This document shows, one piece after another, positions 22,943 to 31,729 of a DNA stretch of 64,000 bases. The notes under the pieces were generated by a model, which did no database searches, was not told the DNA's origin, and saw only the letters and a program-made list of their open reading frames with translations. The position numbers and the translations under genes were made by a program. Positions within the stretch are counted from its first letter, which is position 1. The number at the start of each line of letters is the position of its first letter. The stretch comes from a virus: positions 1 to 64,000 of the IMG/VR virus record IMGVR_UViG_3300007735_000779. The stretch is one strand, 5' to 3'.

Positions 22943-23179
22943 ATGTATTTAGATGAAAAAGCAAAATTAACATTCTCTTCCAAAATTATGGAGAGAGTTC
23001 AACGAACAAAATTGACATATATGGACTGTGTTATAGAACTTGCAGAAGAAATGGGCATAGAACCAAATACGGCTGGCAAACTTTTGACCAAACCAATTAT
23101 TGAAAAAATTCAAGAAGAAGCAAAAGACAAACATTTTTTGAAGGGAGCCAAAGTTAAAAAGCTCCCGATTGACGGTTGA
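22943..23179 (+). CDS. 33: Late-promoter transcription accessory protein gp33
   Basis: The 78-residue protein matches the short gp33 of cyanophage-type T4 relatives. In T4, gp33 links RNA polymerase to the gp45 clamp for late transcription. Features are a helical segment TYMDCVIELAEEMGIEPNTAG, then KLLTKPIIEKIQEEA, and a C-terminal KKLPIDG tail where gp33 carries its clamp-binding end. It stands directly before gene 32, as in T4-like genomes. ATG 22943 rather than 22937 is preferred because the -10 box ends at 22936 (leaderless). It works with the gp55 encoded at 60652. Confidence 0.75.
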   Translation: MYLDEKAKLTFSSKIMERVQRTKLTYMDCVIELAEEMGIEPNTAGKLLTKPIIEKIQEEAKDKHFLKGAKVKKLPIDG

Positions 23180-23203
23180 CTCAGTCAATAAATATGGTAG
23201 AAT
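23176..23203 (+). promoter_or_regulatory. Sigma70-like promoter of gene 32
   Basis: TTGACT at 23176-23181 and TGG-TAGAAT (-10 at 23198-23203), 16-bp spacer. The expected start is at about 23210, exactly where the first leader hairpin begins. Confidence 0.75.
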
Positions 23204-23209
23204 ATATCT

Positions 23210-23266
23210 GTCAGGGATAGTCTCTGACAATCATTTAGGTCCGGGTAGTTCCCGGAGAAAGAAAGG
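23210..23266 (+). promoter_or_regulatory. Structured gene 32 leader (two hairpins + RBS)
   Basis: GTCAGGGA at 23210-23217 pairs with TCTCTGAC at 23221-23228 (one G-U, 3-nt loop). TCCGGG at 23240-23245 pairs with CCCGGA at 23251-23256 (5-nt loop). AAAGAAAGG at 23258-23266 is the ribosome-binding site. In T4 the gene 32 mRNA has a 5' pseudoknot that nucleates gp32 binding and autogenous repression. This leader could serve the same purpose. Confidence 0.55.
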
Positions 23267-23271
23267 TTATT

Positions 23272-24132
23272 ATGAGTTTTTCAGATTTTAAGAAGCGTAG
23301 TAAGAATTCCATCGAAGATCTCAGCAAGAAGCTTGAGAGCCTCAATAGCAAGGAAAGCTACAAGGACGAGCGGTTCTGGAAGCCCGGGATCGATTCCGCC
23401 AAGAATGGTTATGCAGTGATCCGTTTCCTGCCTCCTACGGAAGGCGAAGACGTTCCGTTCATTAAGTTGTACTCCCACGCATTTCAGGGTAAGGGTGGCT
23501 GGCTGATTGAAAACTGCCGCACTAGCCTTGGAGAGAAGTGCCCCATCTGTGAGACCAACACGGAACTGTGGAACAGCGGTCTTGAGGAAGACAAGGACAT
23601 TGCTCGTAAGCGCAAGCGTAAGCTCAATTACGTCAGCAACATTCTTGTAATCAATGATCCAAACAACTCCGACAACGAGGGCAAGGTGTTCTTGTTCAAG
23701 TACGGAACCAAGATCTTTGAGAAGGTTCAGGCTCTGATGAGCCCCGAGTTCAAGGATGAGGCAGCAACCGATCCGTTTAACTTCTGGGAAGGAGCAGACT
23801 TTAAGCTGAAGATTCGTAATGTTGGCGGGTACGTCAACTATGATCGCAGCGAATTTGCTGGTCCGTCTCCCCTGATGGGCGGAGATGACAAGAAGCTTGA
23901 GGCGCTGTGGAAGAAGCAGTACAAGCTTCAGGAGTTCATGAGTCCTTCAAACTTTAAGTCTTATGACGAGTTGAAGGATCGCTTCAAGAAGACTGTTGGT
24001 GAGGATATCCGTGAGCAGTTTGACACGGCATCCGAAAAGACGATTGAGGATGATTCTAGCGTTGAACAGGTGCCGTCAGAGGACACTGATACGTTGGATT
24101 ACTTCAAGTCTCTTAAGAACAAGAACGACTGA
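23272..24132 (+). CDS. 32: Single-stranded DNA-binding protein gp32
   Basis: This protein coats ssDNA in replication, recombination and repair. In 286 residues there is a basic N-terminal cooperativity region (FSDFKKRSKNSIEDL). The zinc subdomain follows, with ligands at His69, Cys82, Cys90 and Cys93 (T4: His64, Cys77, Cys87, Cys90), and the OB-fold core lies around it. The acidic C-terminal tail (DDSSVEQVPSEDTDTLDYF) recruits partners. Codon use is more GC-rich than its neighbours, consistent with high expression. Promoter, structured leader and terminator make it an independent unit after gene 33. Confidence 0.95.
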   Translation: MSFSDFKKRSKNSIEDLSKKLESLNSKESYKDERFWKPGIDSAKNGYAVIRFLPPTEGEDVPFIKLYSHAFQGKGGWLIENCRTSLGEKCPICETNTELWNSGLEEDKDIARKRKRKLNYVSNILVINDPNNSDNEGKVFLFKYGTKIFEKVQALMSPEFKDEAATDPFNFWEGADFKLKIRNVGGYVNYDRSEFAGPSPLMGGDDKKLEALWKKQYKLQEFMSPSNFKSYDELKDRFKKTVGEDIREQFDTASEKTIEDDSSVEQVPSEDTDTLDYFKSLKNKND

Positions 24133-24136
24133 AGGG

Positions 24137-24158
24137 GCCCCCGAAAGGGGGCTTTTTT
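24137..24158 (+). terminator. Intrinsic terminator of gene 32
   Basis: GCCCCC-GAAA-GGGGGC with a stable GNRA tetraloop is followed directly by TTTTTT. Confidence 0.93.
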
Positions 24159-24159
24159 A

Positions 24160-24768
24160 TTAACCTCTCCAGAATGGCATACCGCTAATCTGGTTTGCAG
24201 TCAAAGAAAATAGAGATTGGGTGGCTGGCACTGTATAGTGTTGGTCATCAAAATCTCTTTTTTCATTTATCTTTGCAACAAAGTTTATTGATTTTTGAAC
24301 ACTCTCAAATGCTGGTACAAGTTTTTTCAAAGTATCCATTGATACTTTTTCTTTGCTGTATTTTTCCGCTTGCTGTTGAAGTTTTTTCAGACCTTCTTCA
24401 GACTGTTCTATCTTTGGTGCTTGCGGTGCAACTGGAGTTGTAACAGGATTGGCGACAGAAAGAGTTGGTTGAGCAATGACCTGTTTACTTGGTATTTGCG
24501 GATTGTTTAAACTTTTTTGAAACGTTTCTAATACTTTTTCAGATAGTTTTTTTCCTGTTGCTCTCTCTGCTTGTTTTTGTAATTCTTCGACACTAAATTG
24601 TTTTGGAGGAGCAGGAGCACGTACTGCGGTTGTCCCTTTTTGTAAAGTGACAGAATCCTTTGGGCTCGCAGGAGCAGGGGTTTGGGGTTTATTTTGACCT
24701 ACAGCAGAGACCTTTGGTGTGCCGGATTTGGTTTTGTTGTCGCCTACAATGGAATCTTTGTTGTTCAT
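24160..24768 (-). CDS. Baseplate-operon protein of unknown function, repeated helix-turn units
   Basis: This 202-residue protein has a low-complexity Lys/Pro/Ala/Thr N-terminal half. Two copies of a similar unit follow: FSVEELQKQAERATGKKLSEKVLETFQ and EGLKKLQQQAEKYSKEKVSMDTLKKL. Its C-terminus is FSLTANQISGMPFWRG. It is last in the minus-strand operon with genes 4, tube-like, 26 and 51-like, so a tail or baseplate-hub role (for example gp28-like or assembly factor) is plausible. I do not recognise it. Confidence 0.6.
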   Translation of the reverse strand: MNNKDSIVGDNKTKSGTPKVSAVGQNKPQTPAPASPKDSVTLQKGTTAVRAPAPPKQFSVEELQKQAERATGKKLSEKVLETFQKSLNNPQIPSKQVIAQPTLSVANPVTTPVAPQAPKIEQSEEGLKKLQQQAEKYSKEKVSMDTLKKLVPAFESVQKSINFVAKINEKRDFDDQHYTVPATQSLFSLTANQISGMPFWRG

Positions 24769-24769
24769 T

Positions 24770-24961
24770 TTAAGACATCATGCTCCTGTTAAGTTCTTCT
24801 TGTTTTTCTCTCGCTTCCATCTCCATCTGGTCGTTTAACATTATGATGTAAATGTCGTATTCCCAAGGGTACATGTTTTCAATCTCTGTAACACTCAAAC
24901 GTTTGCTATTTGTCAACAAAAAAACTACTTTGTAATAATCAATTAAATTAAAATAATTCAC
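24770..24961 (-). CDS. 51-like: Small baseplate-hub assembly protein (gp51-like)
   Basis: The 63-residue protein contains LSVTEIENMYPWEYDIYIIMLND followed by an acidic helix (QMEMEAREKQEELNRSMMS). The MYPWEYDIYIIML segment and its place right after gene 26 match the short chaperone-like partner of the hub protein in T4-like phages (gp51) and the second part of G/GT-type tail chaperones. It has 2 bp to the upstream gene. The assignment rests mainly on position and the short motif. Confidence 0.55.
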   Translation of the reverse strand: MNYFNLIDYYKVVFLLTNSKRLSVTEIENMYPWEYDIYIIMLNDQMEMEAREKQEELNRSMMS

Positions 24962-24963
24962 AC

Positions 24964-25635
24964 TTAAGTAAAAAAACGCAAAAAGCCCTCAATCAATACC
25001 GGATCATTTTCTGTTTCTATCGTATATGTCAGTCGTGGAGAATTTTTAATAAATTCTGTAAGTTTTGAAGAATCCTTTAATACGATTTCATCAATTATCT
25101 TTTGTATATCATCTGATTTTAATATTTGCAAATCGTATCTAATTTTATCAATCGAGATGCCCTTTATTGTTTTTATTAATAATTGGGATTCATCAAGTTC
25201 TTCTAAATCAAAGTAATCTGCGACAACAGGCTGTTTTAGCTCAACCTGAACATTGTTGTTTACCAATATTTTTTTGTTCAATTCACCTGGTTGATATTTT
25301 ATATCTCCAACGTTTAGGTTAAAGAGAATAGGAGGATCCCCTTCAATCTGCAATTTAATGTTTTCCTCTACGCTCTTTGACCGTATTTGCAAAAACAAAA
25401 ATTCCAAATCGGCAATGTATAAAGATTCTGGCTTCTCAACATTTGAACAACTTTTGATTATATTACAGATGTTCTGTAAAATAACTCCAATCTTGGATTG
25501 TTCTGCAATAAGAGAAATAATTTTTTGGTCTCTCATTTTATATGGAGAGTATATTATTTCTTTTCCTGACACGGGAAGTTTTGTTTTATATTCAGGCTGG
25601 CTTTGTTTTAATTTATTTAAAATTTCATCAATCAT
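24964..25635 (-). CDS. 26: Baseplate hub protein gp26
   Basis: The 223-residue protein fits the T4 gp26 family. It starts MIDEILNKLKQSQPEYKTKLPVSGKEIIYSPYKMRDQKIISL, where the SGKEIIYSPYKMRDQ-type segment is typical, and then becomes helical. gp26 is needed for assembly of the central baseplate hub in T4. It is in the minus-strand operon 4 - tube-like - 26 - 51-like, and the next gene has only 2 bp spacing. Confidence 0.7.
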   Translation of the reverse strand: MIDEILNKLKQSQPEYKTKLPVSGKEIIYSPYKMRDQKIISLIAEQSKIGVILQNICNIIKSCSNVEKPESLYIADLEFLFLQIRSKSVEENIKLQIEGDPPILFNLNVGDIKYQPGELNKKILVNNNVQVELKQPVVADYFDLEELDESQLLIKTIKGISIDKIRYDLQILKSDDIQKIIDEIVLKDSSKLTEFIKNSPRLTYTIETENDPVLIEGFLRFFT

Positions 25636-25653
25636 AAAAAGTACTCATCAATC

Positions 25654-26238
25654 TTATGTGGTTAAATCTTCAAAGGTGTAATTTCTAAATGCAAATCTTA
25701 CAGTTAGCTTTAGATATTCGTTATTAGACATTGTCGATAGCTGCATGGGGGCTAGTTCTACAGGAAAGGTTTCGGTAAAAACGTATCTACCAGACTGAGT
25801 TCCGTTTAAGTCCAAAAGATCAACAGTAATGCTTGAACCTAATACCGAACTGTCATAGTAGTCCGTAACCCAAGTTTGACCAGATAATGCATATCCGCCT
25901 GCTCTAATTGCATAAAAACTCTTAATCCATTTATTCATAACATTTAAAAAGTTTAAATTTCCGAATATTGGAAAGGTTATCATAAGACCATCTGTATATG
26001 AAAGTCCTCTTGGCGACGTTCTTCCTAATCCCGGTCCTGCCAAACCATCGGCTTGTGTTGTAACCGCTATATCTGGAAACAAAACTGTTTCTGCCATATA
26101 TTGGTTACTTGCGTTGTTTCCTAGCTCACTAATAAATTTTTGATTGTTTATTGTTACCAAAAATCTATTTGTTCTCTGTAGCCCACCTGCCTCGGCTACT
26201 TTGTCTTTTAATCCCTTAATTGAAATGTCAATTGCCAT
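25654..26238 (-). CDS. Tail-tube-fold baseplate protein (gp54-like)
   Basis: The 194-residue protein resembles tail-tube proteins. It has NRFLVTINNQ near the start and Y-x-A-E-T-V-L-F-P-D-I. Strands follow containing GLMITFPIFGNLNFLNVMNKWIKSF, then FTETFPVELAPMQLSTMSNNEYLKLTVRFAFRNYTFE, the usual end of the fold. Because the true tubes are at 40656 and 41245 and this gene sits beside 4, 26 and 48, it is probably the tube initiator (gp54 position). It overlaps gene 4 by 11 bp. Confidence 0.65.
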   Translation of the reverse strand: MAIDISIKGLKDKVAEAGGLQRTNRFLVTINNQKFISELGNNASNQYMAETVLFPDIAVTTQADGLAGPGLGRTSPRGLSYTDGLMITFPIFGNLNFLNVMNKWIKSFYAIRAGGYALSGQTWVTDYYDSSVLGSSITVDLLDLNGTQSGRYVFTETFPVELAPMQLSTMSNNEYLKLTVRFAFRNYTFEDLTT

Positions 26239-26647
26239 TGAAGAGCTCCTCTTCTGTTAAAATTTTAAATTCAATATTATGTTTATTACAAAAATTTGAA
26301 GCAGCTTGCCATTTGGCCTTGTTTATTTCAAATAAAACTCTTTCATTTTTTGATGCTGATTCCCTGAGCTTGACTTGCTTTTTTGGTTTGACTTCTATTA
26401 ACATGCTTTTTTTCTGATTGTTGTTTTCTACTTGCACCAAAAAGTCAGGTATATATCGGTGAACCTTTTTGTCGATTGGGCTAACGTATGGGATTTCAAC
26501 TTCTTCAAATGACCATTTTTTGACGTTTTTGTTTTCGTCCAAAAATTTACAAACTCTGCGTTCCCACAGAGATCGACATGTAAGCTCTTTCTTTTCGCCT
26601 ACATATTTGTTTATATTTTTGGGTGTAAATCGGGTTTTATATGCCAT
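26228..26647 (-). CDS. 4: Head completion protein gp4 (gp50/4)
   Basis: The 139-residue protein has a TnsA/PD-(D/E)XK nuclease-like pattern: MAYKTRFTPKNINKYVG, CRSLWERRVCKFLDEN, WSFEEVEIPYVSPIDKK, then VHRYIPDFLV with MLIEVKPKKQ. The Glu near SLWE, the D of PDF and the E-x-K of IEVK are the nuclease residues. In T4, gp4 completes the head before tail joining, possibly trimming the DNA end. ATG 26647 is preferred to the upstream TTG. CCTAAATA at 26657-26664 lies 9 nt upstream on the minus strand. Confidence 0.9.
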   Translation of the reverse strand: MAYKTRFTPKNINKYVGEKKELTCRSLWERRVCKFLDENKNVKKWSFEEVEIPYVSPIDKKVHRYIPDFLVQVENNNQKKSMLIEVKPKKQVKLRESASKNERVLFEINKAKWQAASNFCNKHNIEFKILTEEELFNGN

Positions 26648-26656
26648 TTTCAAAAA

Positions 26657-26664
26657 TATTTAGG
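26657..26664 (-). promoter_or_regulatory. Late promoter variant (CCTAAATA), leftward
   Basis: CCTAAATA on the minus strand, 9 nt before ATG 26647, drives the leftward operon 4 to 24160. It mirrors an identical octamer for the rightward genes 13 bp away. Confidence 0.7.
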
Positions 26665-26676
26665 TATATTCCTGTG

Positions 26677-26684
26677 CCTAAATA
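26677..26684 (+). promoter_or_regulatory. Late promoter variant (CCTAAATA), rightward
   Basis: CCTAAATA on the plus strand, 9 nt before ATG 26694. It has the same octamer and the same spacing as its divergent partner. Confidence 0.7.
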
Positions 26685-26693
26685 ATTTTATAT

Positions 26694-27488
26694 ATGGCAT
26701 ATACAACATACCAGTACCCACTAGGAGCATATGCACAAGAACAGCCGTTTTGGTGTGTATTTGCGTGTGCTGAGTATTCTGTACTTAATACCAAAAGAAC
26801 CAGAGAATATATACGAAGTAATTCTCTAGTGGACATTTATCTTCCATTTACAAGTGAACCCAAAATGGTGATGGAACATAAATTTGTAGAAGGAACCAAT
26901 CCAGTTGGTCCCGTTCTGAGTTTGGCCTCTTTAAAGAATACTAGTGGAGGAGATGATACGTTTTTAGAACGTCTTGCTGCTCCTACAGCCGCATTTTATG
27001 AAAATACATTTACAACCGATACTTTTAGAAGATTTAGTAATGTAACTGAAGCTTCTTTGACAAGCGAAGCAAGAAGAACATTTACTTTTAAGTATTTGTT
27101 TGTTCCTAAAAACGATGCCGAAGCAAAACAAGTTGATGCTATTATTACGACTTTTAGAAATCTATCTTATCCAAAAGTTGTTCCTGGTTTACCGGAAAGA
27201 ACGTTTCCTCAAAATTTATGGACAATAACAGCTCTTGCAAATGGAGCAGACGGTCAGTCTGGCTTCCTGACCAATAGCTGGCTGGGCGATCCTCTTGTTT
27301 GTGTTCTTCAGGCAATGGAAGTAGATCGCGGAGATCCAAACGATCCAGTATTAAAGATTTTGCCAAATGGAAGACCGCTAACTAGCTTAATGACGGTTAC
27401 GTTTGTGGAATTTGAAACAGGTACATATGCACCTAGTCGTGGTCTATTGAGCAAATCTGAAGTCTCTGCCCTTGGAAGGTTTATATAA
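26694..27488 (+). CDS. 48: Baseplate tail-tube cap protein gp48-like
   Basis: The second half of this 264-residue protein matches the gp48 pattern: a statement of the order F-P-Q-N-L-W-T-I-T-A-L, then NSWLGDPLVCVLQAMEVDRG, PNGRPLTSLMTVTFVEFETGT. In the T4 baseplate gp48 sits between hub and tube and begins tube polymerisation. The first half (TTYQYPLGAYAQEQPFW) is less typical. It begins the long rightward late operon reaching gene 17, and its stop overlaps the next ATG (TAATG). Confidence 0.65.
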   Translation: MAYTTYQYPLGAYAQEQPFWCVFACAEYSVLNTKRTREYIRSNSLVDIYLPFTSEPKMVMEHKFVEGTNPVGPVLSLASLKNTSGGDDTFLERLAAPTAAFYENTFTTDTFRRFSNVTEASLTSEARRTFTFKYLFVPKNDAEAKQVDAIITTFRNLSYPKVVPGLPERTFPQNLWTITALANGADGQSGFLTNSWLGDPLVCVLQAMEVDRGDPNDPVLKILPNGRPLTSLMTVTFVEFETGTYAPSRGLLSKSEVSALGRFI

Positions 27489-28408
27489 TGGAATACTTTA
27501 GTTCATTTCCTACCGTCACAGAATCTGTAAACGGAAATAATGTCACACGCGTTGATATATCATATGCGACTTTAGATGACTCTGAAGATTATCAATCATT
27601 TTCTTATAACTCAAATGGGAAAAAAGAAATTGGCGCAGCTTCATTGGGCGTATATAAAGATGCAAATGACTTCTGGGCTTTGATGTTTGCAAATGATGCC
27701 ACGAATCCTTGGACTATAATCCCGGTCGATCCATATCAAAATTCTTTAGATAACAGTCAATATTCTGCTATATTTGGAAAATACAGCGGAGCCACTAAAT
27801 TAGATCCTAACGCATACGTTACATTTAAAGATGGAGATATTTTAGTTGTCGGGCAGTACCCACCAGGAGCAACAGCAGCAAAAGATGTTTTTGCTTTTTA
27901 CGAAACCGAAGGTTTTTATATGTGGTTTGTGCAAAAAGCATTTGCAGACACAAAAAAAGCCAAGGTTACACCAAATATAAATTTAAACACAATAGAAGTC
28001 ATGGAAGACATAGCCGATCCCGATATTGTCCCGGCAACAATAAATTATATTACTCTTCGCAAAGGAAATGATGGGTATGCTATATTGCCAAGTCTTGGAG
28101 GAGCGTCTGGTGGAAGTTCATATGTTTCAAACCTAAAAGCTTATTCATACGAAGATTCTCCTGCGTACTTCACCCCAAAGGACACAAATGATTTTGTTTC
28201 CCCAGAAACAGCAATAGAAGGTACCAGTGATAGCATCATTACAGTAATTGCAAACGATTCTGCTGGTGCAACTGCAGTTCAAACCTATTCAGAGACCTAT
28301 AAACAAATTTCTACAAAAGAAGTGTATAAGAGCAATTACCAAGCTTCTTCGTTTCTTAAATATATCACACAAGGTAATTTTAGTACTATTTTAGGTAAGT
28401 TGGTTTAA
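27488..28408 (+). CDS. 53: Baseplate wedge protein gp53-like
   Basis: The 306-residue protein opens EYFSSFPTVTESVNGNNVTRVDISY, and at about residues 45-75 has EIGAASLGVYKDANDFWALMFAND. This is the gp53 signature, where a LysM-like unit reads ...VA..LYGD..YHW.I...N. T4 gp53 links the hub and the wedges. Here the C-terminal ~150 residues extend beyond the usual gp53 core and are unassigned. Overlap with gp48 indicates coupled expression. Confidence 0.7.
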   Translation: MEYFSSFPTVTESVNGNNVTRVDISYATLDDSEDYQSFSYNSNGKKEIGAASLGVYKDANDFWALMFANDATNPWTIIPVDPYQNSLDNSQYSAIFGKYSGATKLDPNAYVTFKDGDILVVGQYPPGATAAKDVFAFYETEGFYMWFVQKAFADTKKAKVTPNINLNTIEVMEDIADPDIVPATINYITLRKGNDGYAILPSLGGASGGSSYVSNLKAYSYEDSPAYFTPKDTNDFVSPETAIEGTSDSIITVIANDSAGATAVQTYSETYKQISTKEVYKSNYQASSFLKYITQGNFSTILGKLV

Positions 28409-28411
28409 TTT

Positions 28412-30907
28412 ATGACAGACTATAATCCTATCTCTTCTCCGATTGTTTCTATTGTTTTACATTCAGAGCTAACCAAACAAAACTCTTCTACATTCCGAAG
28501 TTCTTCAGAATCTTCAAATTCTGGTTCTGGTGAAGCAAGCGGAGACTCCGCCAGCTCTGAAGGTATTGACTTTGATGTAATGGTCAAAAACCAATTTTGT
28601 CAGTTTGAAAGATTGGAAATGGAAGAGAGTGTTCTTAATACATTTCCTACGGGCGTATTGATTGTAAGAGATATAACAGACGTTATGTCTTACATAGCCA
28701 GAAAAGAAATAAAAAGTATAATTGTAACATTTGATTCTGGAGAAATCTTTAAGTGGTACATAACATCTGTTTCTTATATTAACAATGCTGCATCCGAAAT
28801 GGATCAAGCATTTATTGCAATTTATTTTACAAATAGTATATTTAAAGAGTCTCAAACAAAATCTTTTTACGAAGAAAAAAAATTGGTGTTCAACCAAGAG
28901 ACGGGAAAGTACGAAGCACAAGGAACACAAGATCTTTGGCTTATGGACTATCCGTTTGTCACAACACATAAACATATTATACAGACATATGGAATACATC
29001 CTGTATTTGAAAAACCTCTCTATCCGGTAAAAGATGCCGAGGGAAATGAAGTTACATTAAATGGCTGTGGCGTAAATCTTTATATAAAAAATATAGAAGA
29101 ACCTGTAAATTATGTCTTGTTCCGCCCTAGAGTATCAGATCCTCAAAGAAGAGAACAGCTGCAGAGTAATATTATAACTTATTTGAATTATATATTCACA
29201 TATGCTGTAAATTCAAAAAAACAACCATACTATTTGTTTTGGACCGATTTTTCAAATTCTTTAAATTATAAATGTTTTAATCTTAGAAATGATTTAGAGT
29301 CTGGTCAATTTAGTTTTGCCAAACCAAATACCGATCCGGGTCGTATTGAAATATATGGAGTATATAATTCACCAGACCAATCCCGAGAACTTGATGTGAT
29401 GGGTGAGTTGCTCCCATGTAAAAAAATATATGTTGCAGTCACAAACCCTGCATACACTATTAACCAAAAAAATTACTACTACTTAAGAAACAATCCAGTT
29501 TATCTAGAAGAACCATTTTACAAAATATCTGGATCTACTGCCGATCCGTTGCACCTTATGTCTTCGTTTATGTCCGAGAGCGCAAACACGCTTCTTACGA
29601 CTGTAACACAATGGTCTGCTACCGATTCAAGCGGATTGACATACGATCAAAAAATTCAATATTCTGCGGCATGGGACAGCAATTTGGTAAATCTTCCAGA
29701 TAAGGGATATTGGGGATTTGCCGGTGACTTTAACCAATATAACAATAAAATTAATACTGTAGATGCCATCAGTTCATATGAAAATTTTGCAAACCATGTG
29801 GATTCTACTCCAATAGGTCTGCGGGATACGGTAAATAAAAACGGAACTCTTAAAAAGACTCCTCTATATCCGTTCAATGACAATCGTTACATCTGGCAAT
29901 ACCAATACGATTTAACACGAACCCATCCTAATATTGTTATGGGTAGCAGAACGGAAATTGATAAAGAATCACAAGAAGAAGTAACATATTCCGAAATTCA
30001 AGAATTGGATTTTTACGAAGAAATAAATGCTTTATTAAATGAGCAACAATCAGCAGATGCTGACAATTCCAGCGGAATAGACATAGAAATTGTTTCTAAA
30101 TTAATGGATGTAAACTTTAATAAAGTTATGGACTGTAAGTACAGACCCATGGGTGCAATTGGCGGGACCTATGATAATTTTAGACGGAAACAATTAGAAA
30201 AAACAGAAAAAGAAAACTTTGTTGCACACGTTTTGTGTTGCATGGGCAAACCAATATACAGCGAAGAATCTTTCTTTGCCAAGATTACAGGATTTGTTAG
30301 AGATCTTCGTTATGTTGAAACTGAGGCTGTTGGAGTTGGAGGAGATGTATACGGAGCTCTATCGGATGGTTGGTTGTACTCTTGGAAAAAATTGGAAGTA
30401 GGCGAATACATTGGTGGGGCAACAGGATCAACTGGGCCCTCAATAGAGGCTGTAGCAAGCAAGTATCAGTTAATGCAGTCTTGGACGGATAGCCAGTGCG
30501 TTGGTTCTACTGGAAGCCCAACTGGTGCAGTCGAAGGAACAGATGGATTTACGGGCATTGCTACGTGGGCAATAAATATCAATGAACGTTTGAATTTAAA
30601 GTACGTTCCTAAATTCTCCGGACAAGAAGCATCACCAGAAATTGACAATTATTTGGGTCCAGGATATTACAGACCAAATATAACCGATAATGGAAACTTT
30701 GCATATAGACCAATTGGTTATACGGGTTCAAATTTCAACACATCAGCAAATCCTGTTGGTGGAGCAAATCATATTGTAAAAATGTATAAACTACCAATAA
30801 ATGATATTAGAGATATGGGTTGTCTTGCCCCATTAGAAAACCTAGAAGGACAGTATCTTTATTATTTCGCAGCAGAAAATATCGTAGACGGATCTTGCAA
30901 TGGCTAA
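28412..30907 (+). CDS. Large baseplate/tail protein, hub-like N-terminus
   Basis: This is an 831-residue protein in the baseplate operon. Residues 52-155 (MVKNQFCQFERLEMEESVLNT ... GVLIVRDITDVMSYI ... IKSIIVTFDSGEIFKWYITSV) follow the beta-rich first domain of tail-hub proteins of the gp27/gpD type. A Ser/Gly-rich linker is at 28-50. The central part has many Tyr/Asn-rich strands, and the C-terminal third has collagen-like GSTGSPTGA/GPS spots. It overlaps the following gene by 8 bp. No lysozyme domain is present. A hub or wedge-linker role is inferred; it is not recognised confidently. Confidence 0.6.
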   Translation: MTDYNPISSPIVSIVLHSELTKQNSSTFRSSSESSNSGSGEASGDSASSEGIDFDVMVKNQFCQFERLEMEESVLNTFPTGVLIVRDITDVMSYIARKEIKSIIVTFDSGEIFKWYITSVSYINNAASEMDQAFIAIYFTNSIFKESQTKSFYEEKKLVFNQETGKYEAQGTQDLWLMDYPFVTTHKHIIQTYGIHPVFEKPLYPVKDAEGNEVTLNGCGVNLYIKNIEEPVNYVLFRPRVSDPQRREQLQSNIITYLNYIFTYAVNSKKQPYYLFWTDFSNSLNYKCFNLRNDLESGQFSFAKPNTDPGRIEIYGVYNSPDQSRELDVMGELLPCKKIYVAVTNPAYTINQKNYYYLRNNPVYLEEPFYKISGSTADPLHLMSSFMSESANTLLTTVTQWSATDSSGLTYDQKIQYSAAWDSNLVNLPDKGYWGFAGDFNQYNNKINTVDAISSYENFANHVDSTPIGLRDTVNKNGTLKKTPLYPFNDNRYIWQYQYDLTRTHPNIVMGSRTEIDKESQEEVTYSEIQELDFYEEINALLNEQQSADADNSSGIDIEIVSKLMDVNFNKVMDCKYRPMGAIGGTYDNFRRKQLEKTEKENFVAHVLCCMGKPIYSEESFFAKITGFVRDLRYVETEAVGVGGDVYGALSDGWLYSWKKLEVGEYIGGATGSTGPSIEAVASKYQLMQSWTDSQCVGSTGSPTGAVEGTDGFTGIATWAININERLNLKYVPKFSGQEASPEIDNYLGPGYYRPNITDNGNFAYRPIGYTGSNFNTSANPVGGANHIVKMYKLPINDIRDMGCLAPLENLEGQYLYYFAAENIVDGSCNG

Positions 30908-31718
30908 AAGTATTAAAATAATAGGTTCGAACATTGTTAAACTACAGAACAAAAATTCTGTAGCAAACCGAGATGAGTATGTGTGTGCAAATTCCGATAT
31001 AACCAACGGAATAAAGCCAGCTCCATCTGATTTGGTCGAGTGCTATGCATCTTGGCCAGAGATAAAAGAAATTGCCGACAAACTTCTGGTGGGCACCACG
31101 TTCTCTCTTCTTATGGGGTTTGGTGGTTTAAGTGGTAGCACCGGATGTGCATGTGGAAATTCTGGAGAAAGTGGATTTACTGATTTAACTGGTAGTGGCG
31201 GAATGAGTCTGATATTCAATGAACCAGACAAAGAATGCGCAAGAATTGCAACACTTCTTGGCACGGCATGGATGGGATGTTTCTGGCCAGATCCAATGGC
31301 TTCATTTAGCTGCAATTGCCCTTTGTATGGCGATATGTATGAAAATTATTTGAAGTATCGTCTTGGGTCTGCCACGTTCTGGAACACTCCAATTGATGCT
31401 CCGGTGCAACGTCAATACTTCAACGAGTCCGTAAAAGACGTAGTCGAAATTACAGTTGCTGGAGATTTCTCGCAACGACCGGGTGATATTGTGTATGTCA
31501 AGATGGATAACTTGACTGGATTGGCAACAAATACATCAGATGTACCTCCTTCAAATATCAAAACTGGGTACTACTACGTCATTAGAGCAAAAAATACCAT
31601 CAAAAATGATGGTGGCCACACAACAATTCTTTCTTTGACTAAATTCACTGGAGACCGATTCTATCCTCCCTATAGTGCTACAGTACCAAATGAATCTTGG
31701 ATGGATGCTGTACTCTAA
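30900..31718 (+). CDS. Baseplate-operon structural protein with Cys-rich loop
   Basis: The 272-residue protein has SIKIIGSNIVKLQNKNSV at the N-terminus, a Gly/Cys-rich loop (GSTGCACGNSGESG, ~82-95) and CNCPLYGDMYENYLKY. A beta-rich end includes FSQRPGDIVYVKMDNLTG, typical of baseplate spike-side proteins. It lies between a hub-like protein and gp25. The function is unknown. The CACG and CNC motifs recall other Cys motifs encoded in this phage. Confidence 0.6.
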   Translation: MAKSIKIIGSNIVKLQNKNSVANRDEYVCANSDITNGIKPAPSDLVECYASWPEIKEIADKLLVGTTFSLLMGFGGLSGSTGCACGNSGESGFTDLTGSGGMSLIFNEPDKECARIATLLGTAWMGCFWPDPMASFSCNCPLYGDMYENYLKYRLGSATFWNTPIDAPVQRQYFNESVKDVVEITVAGDFSQRPGDIVYVKMDNLTGLATNTSDVPPSNIKTGYYYVIRAKNTIKNDGGHTTILSLTKFTGDRFYPPYSATVPNESWMDAVL

Positions 31719-31721
31719 ATA
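31714..31721 (+). promoter_or_regulatory. Late promoter variant (TCTAAATA)
   Basis: TCTAAATA overlaps the preceding stop and is followed by TAGGGTAA before ATG 31730. Confidence 0.65.
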
Positions 31722-31729
31722 TAGGGTAA

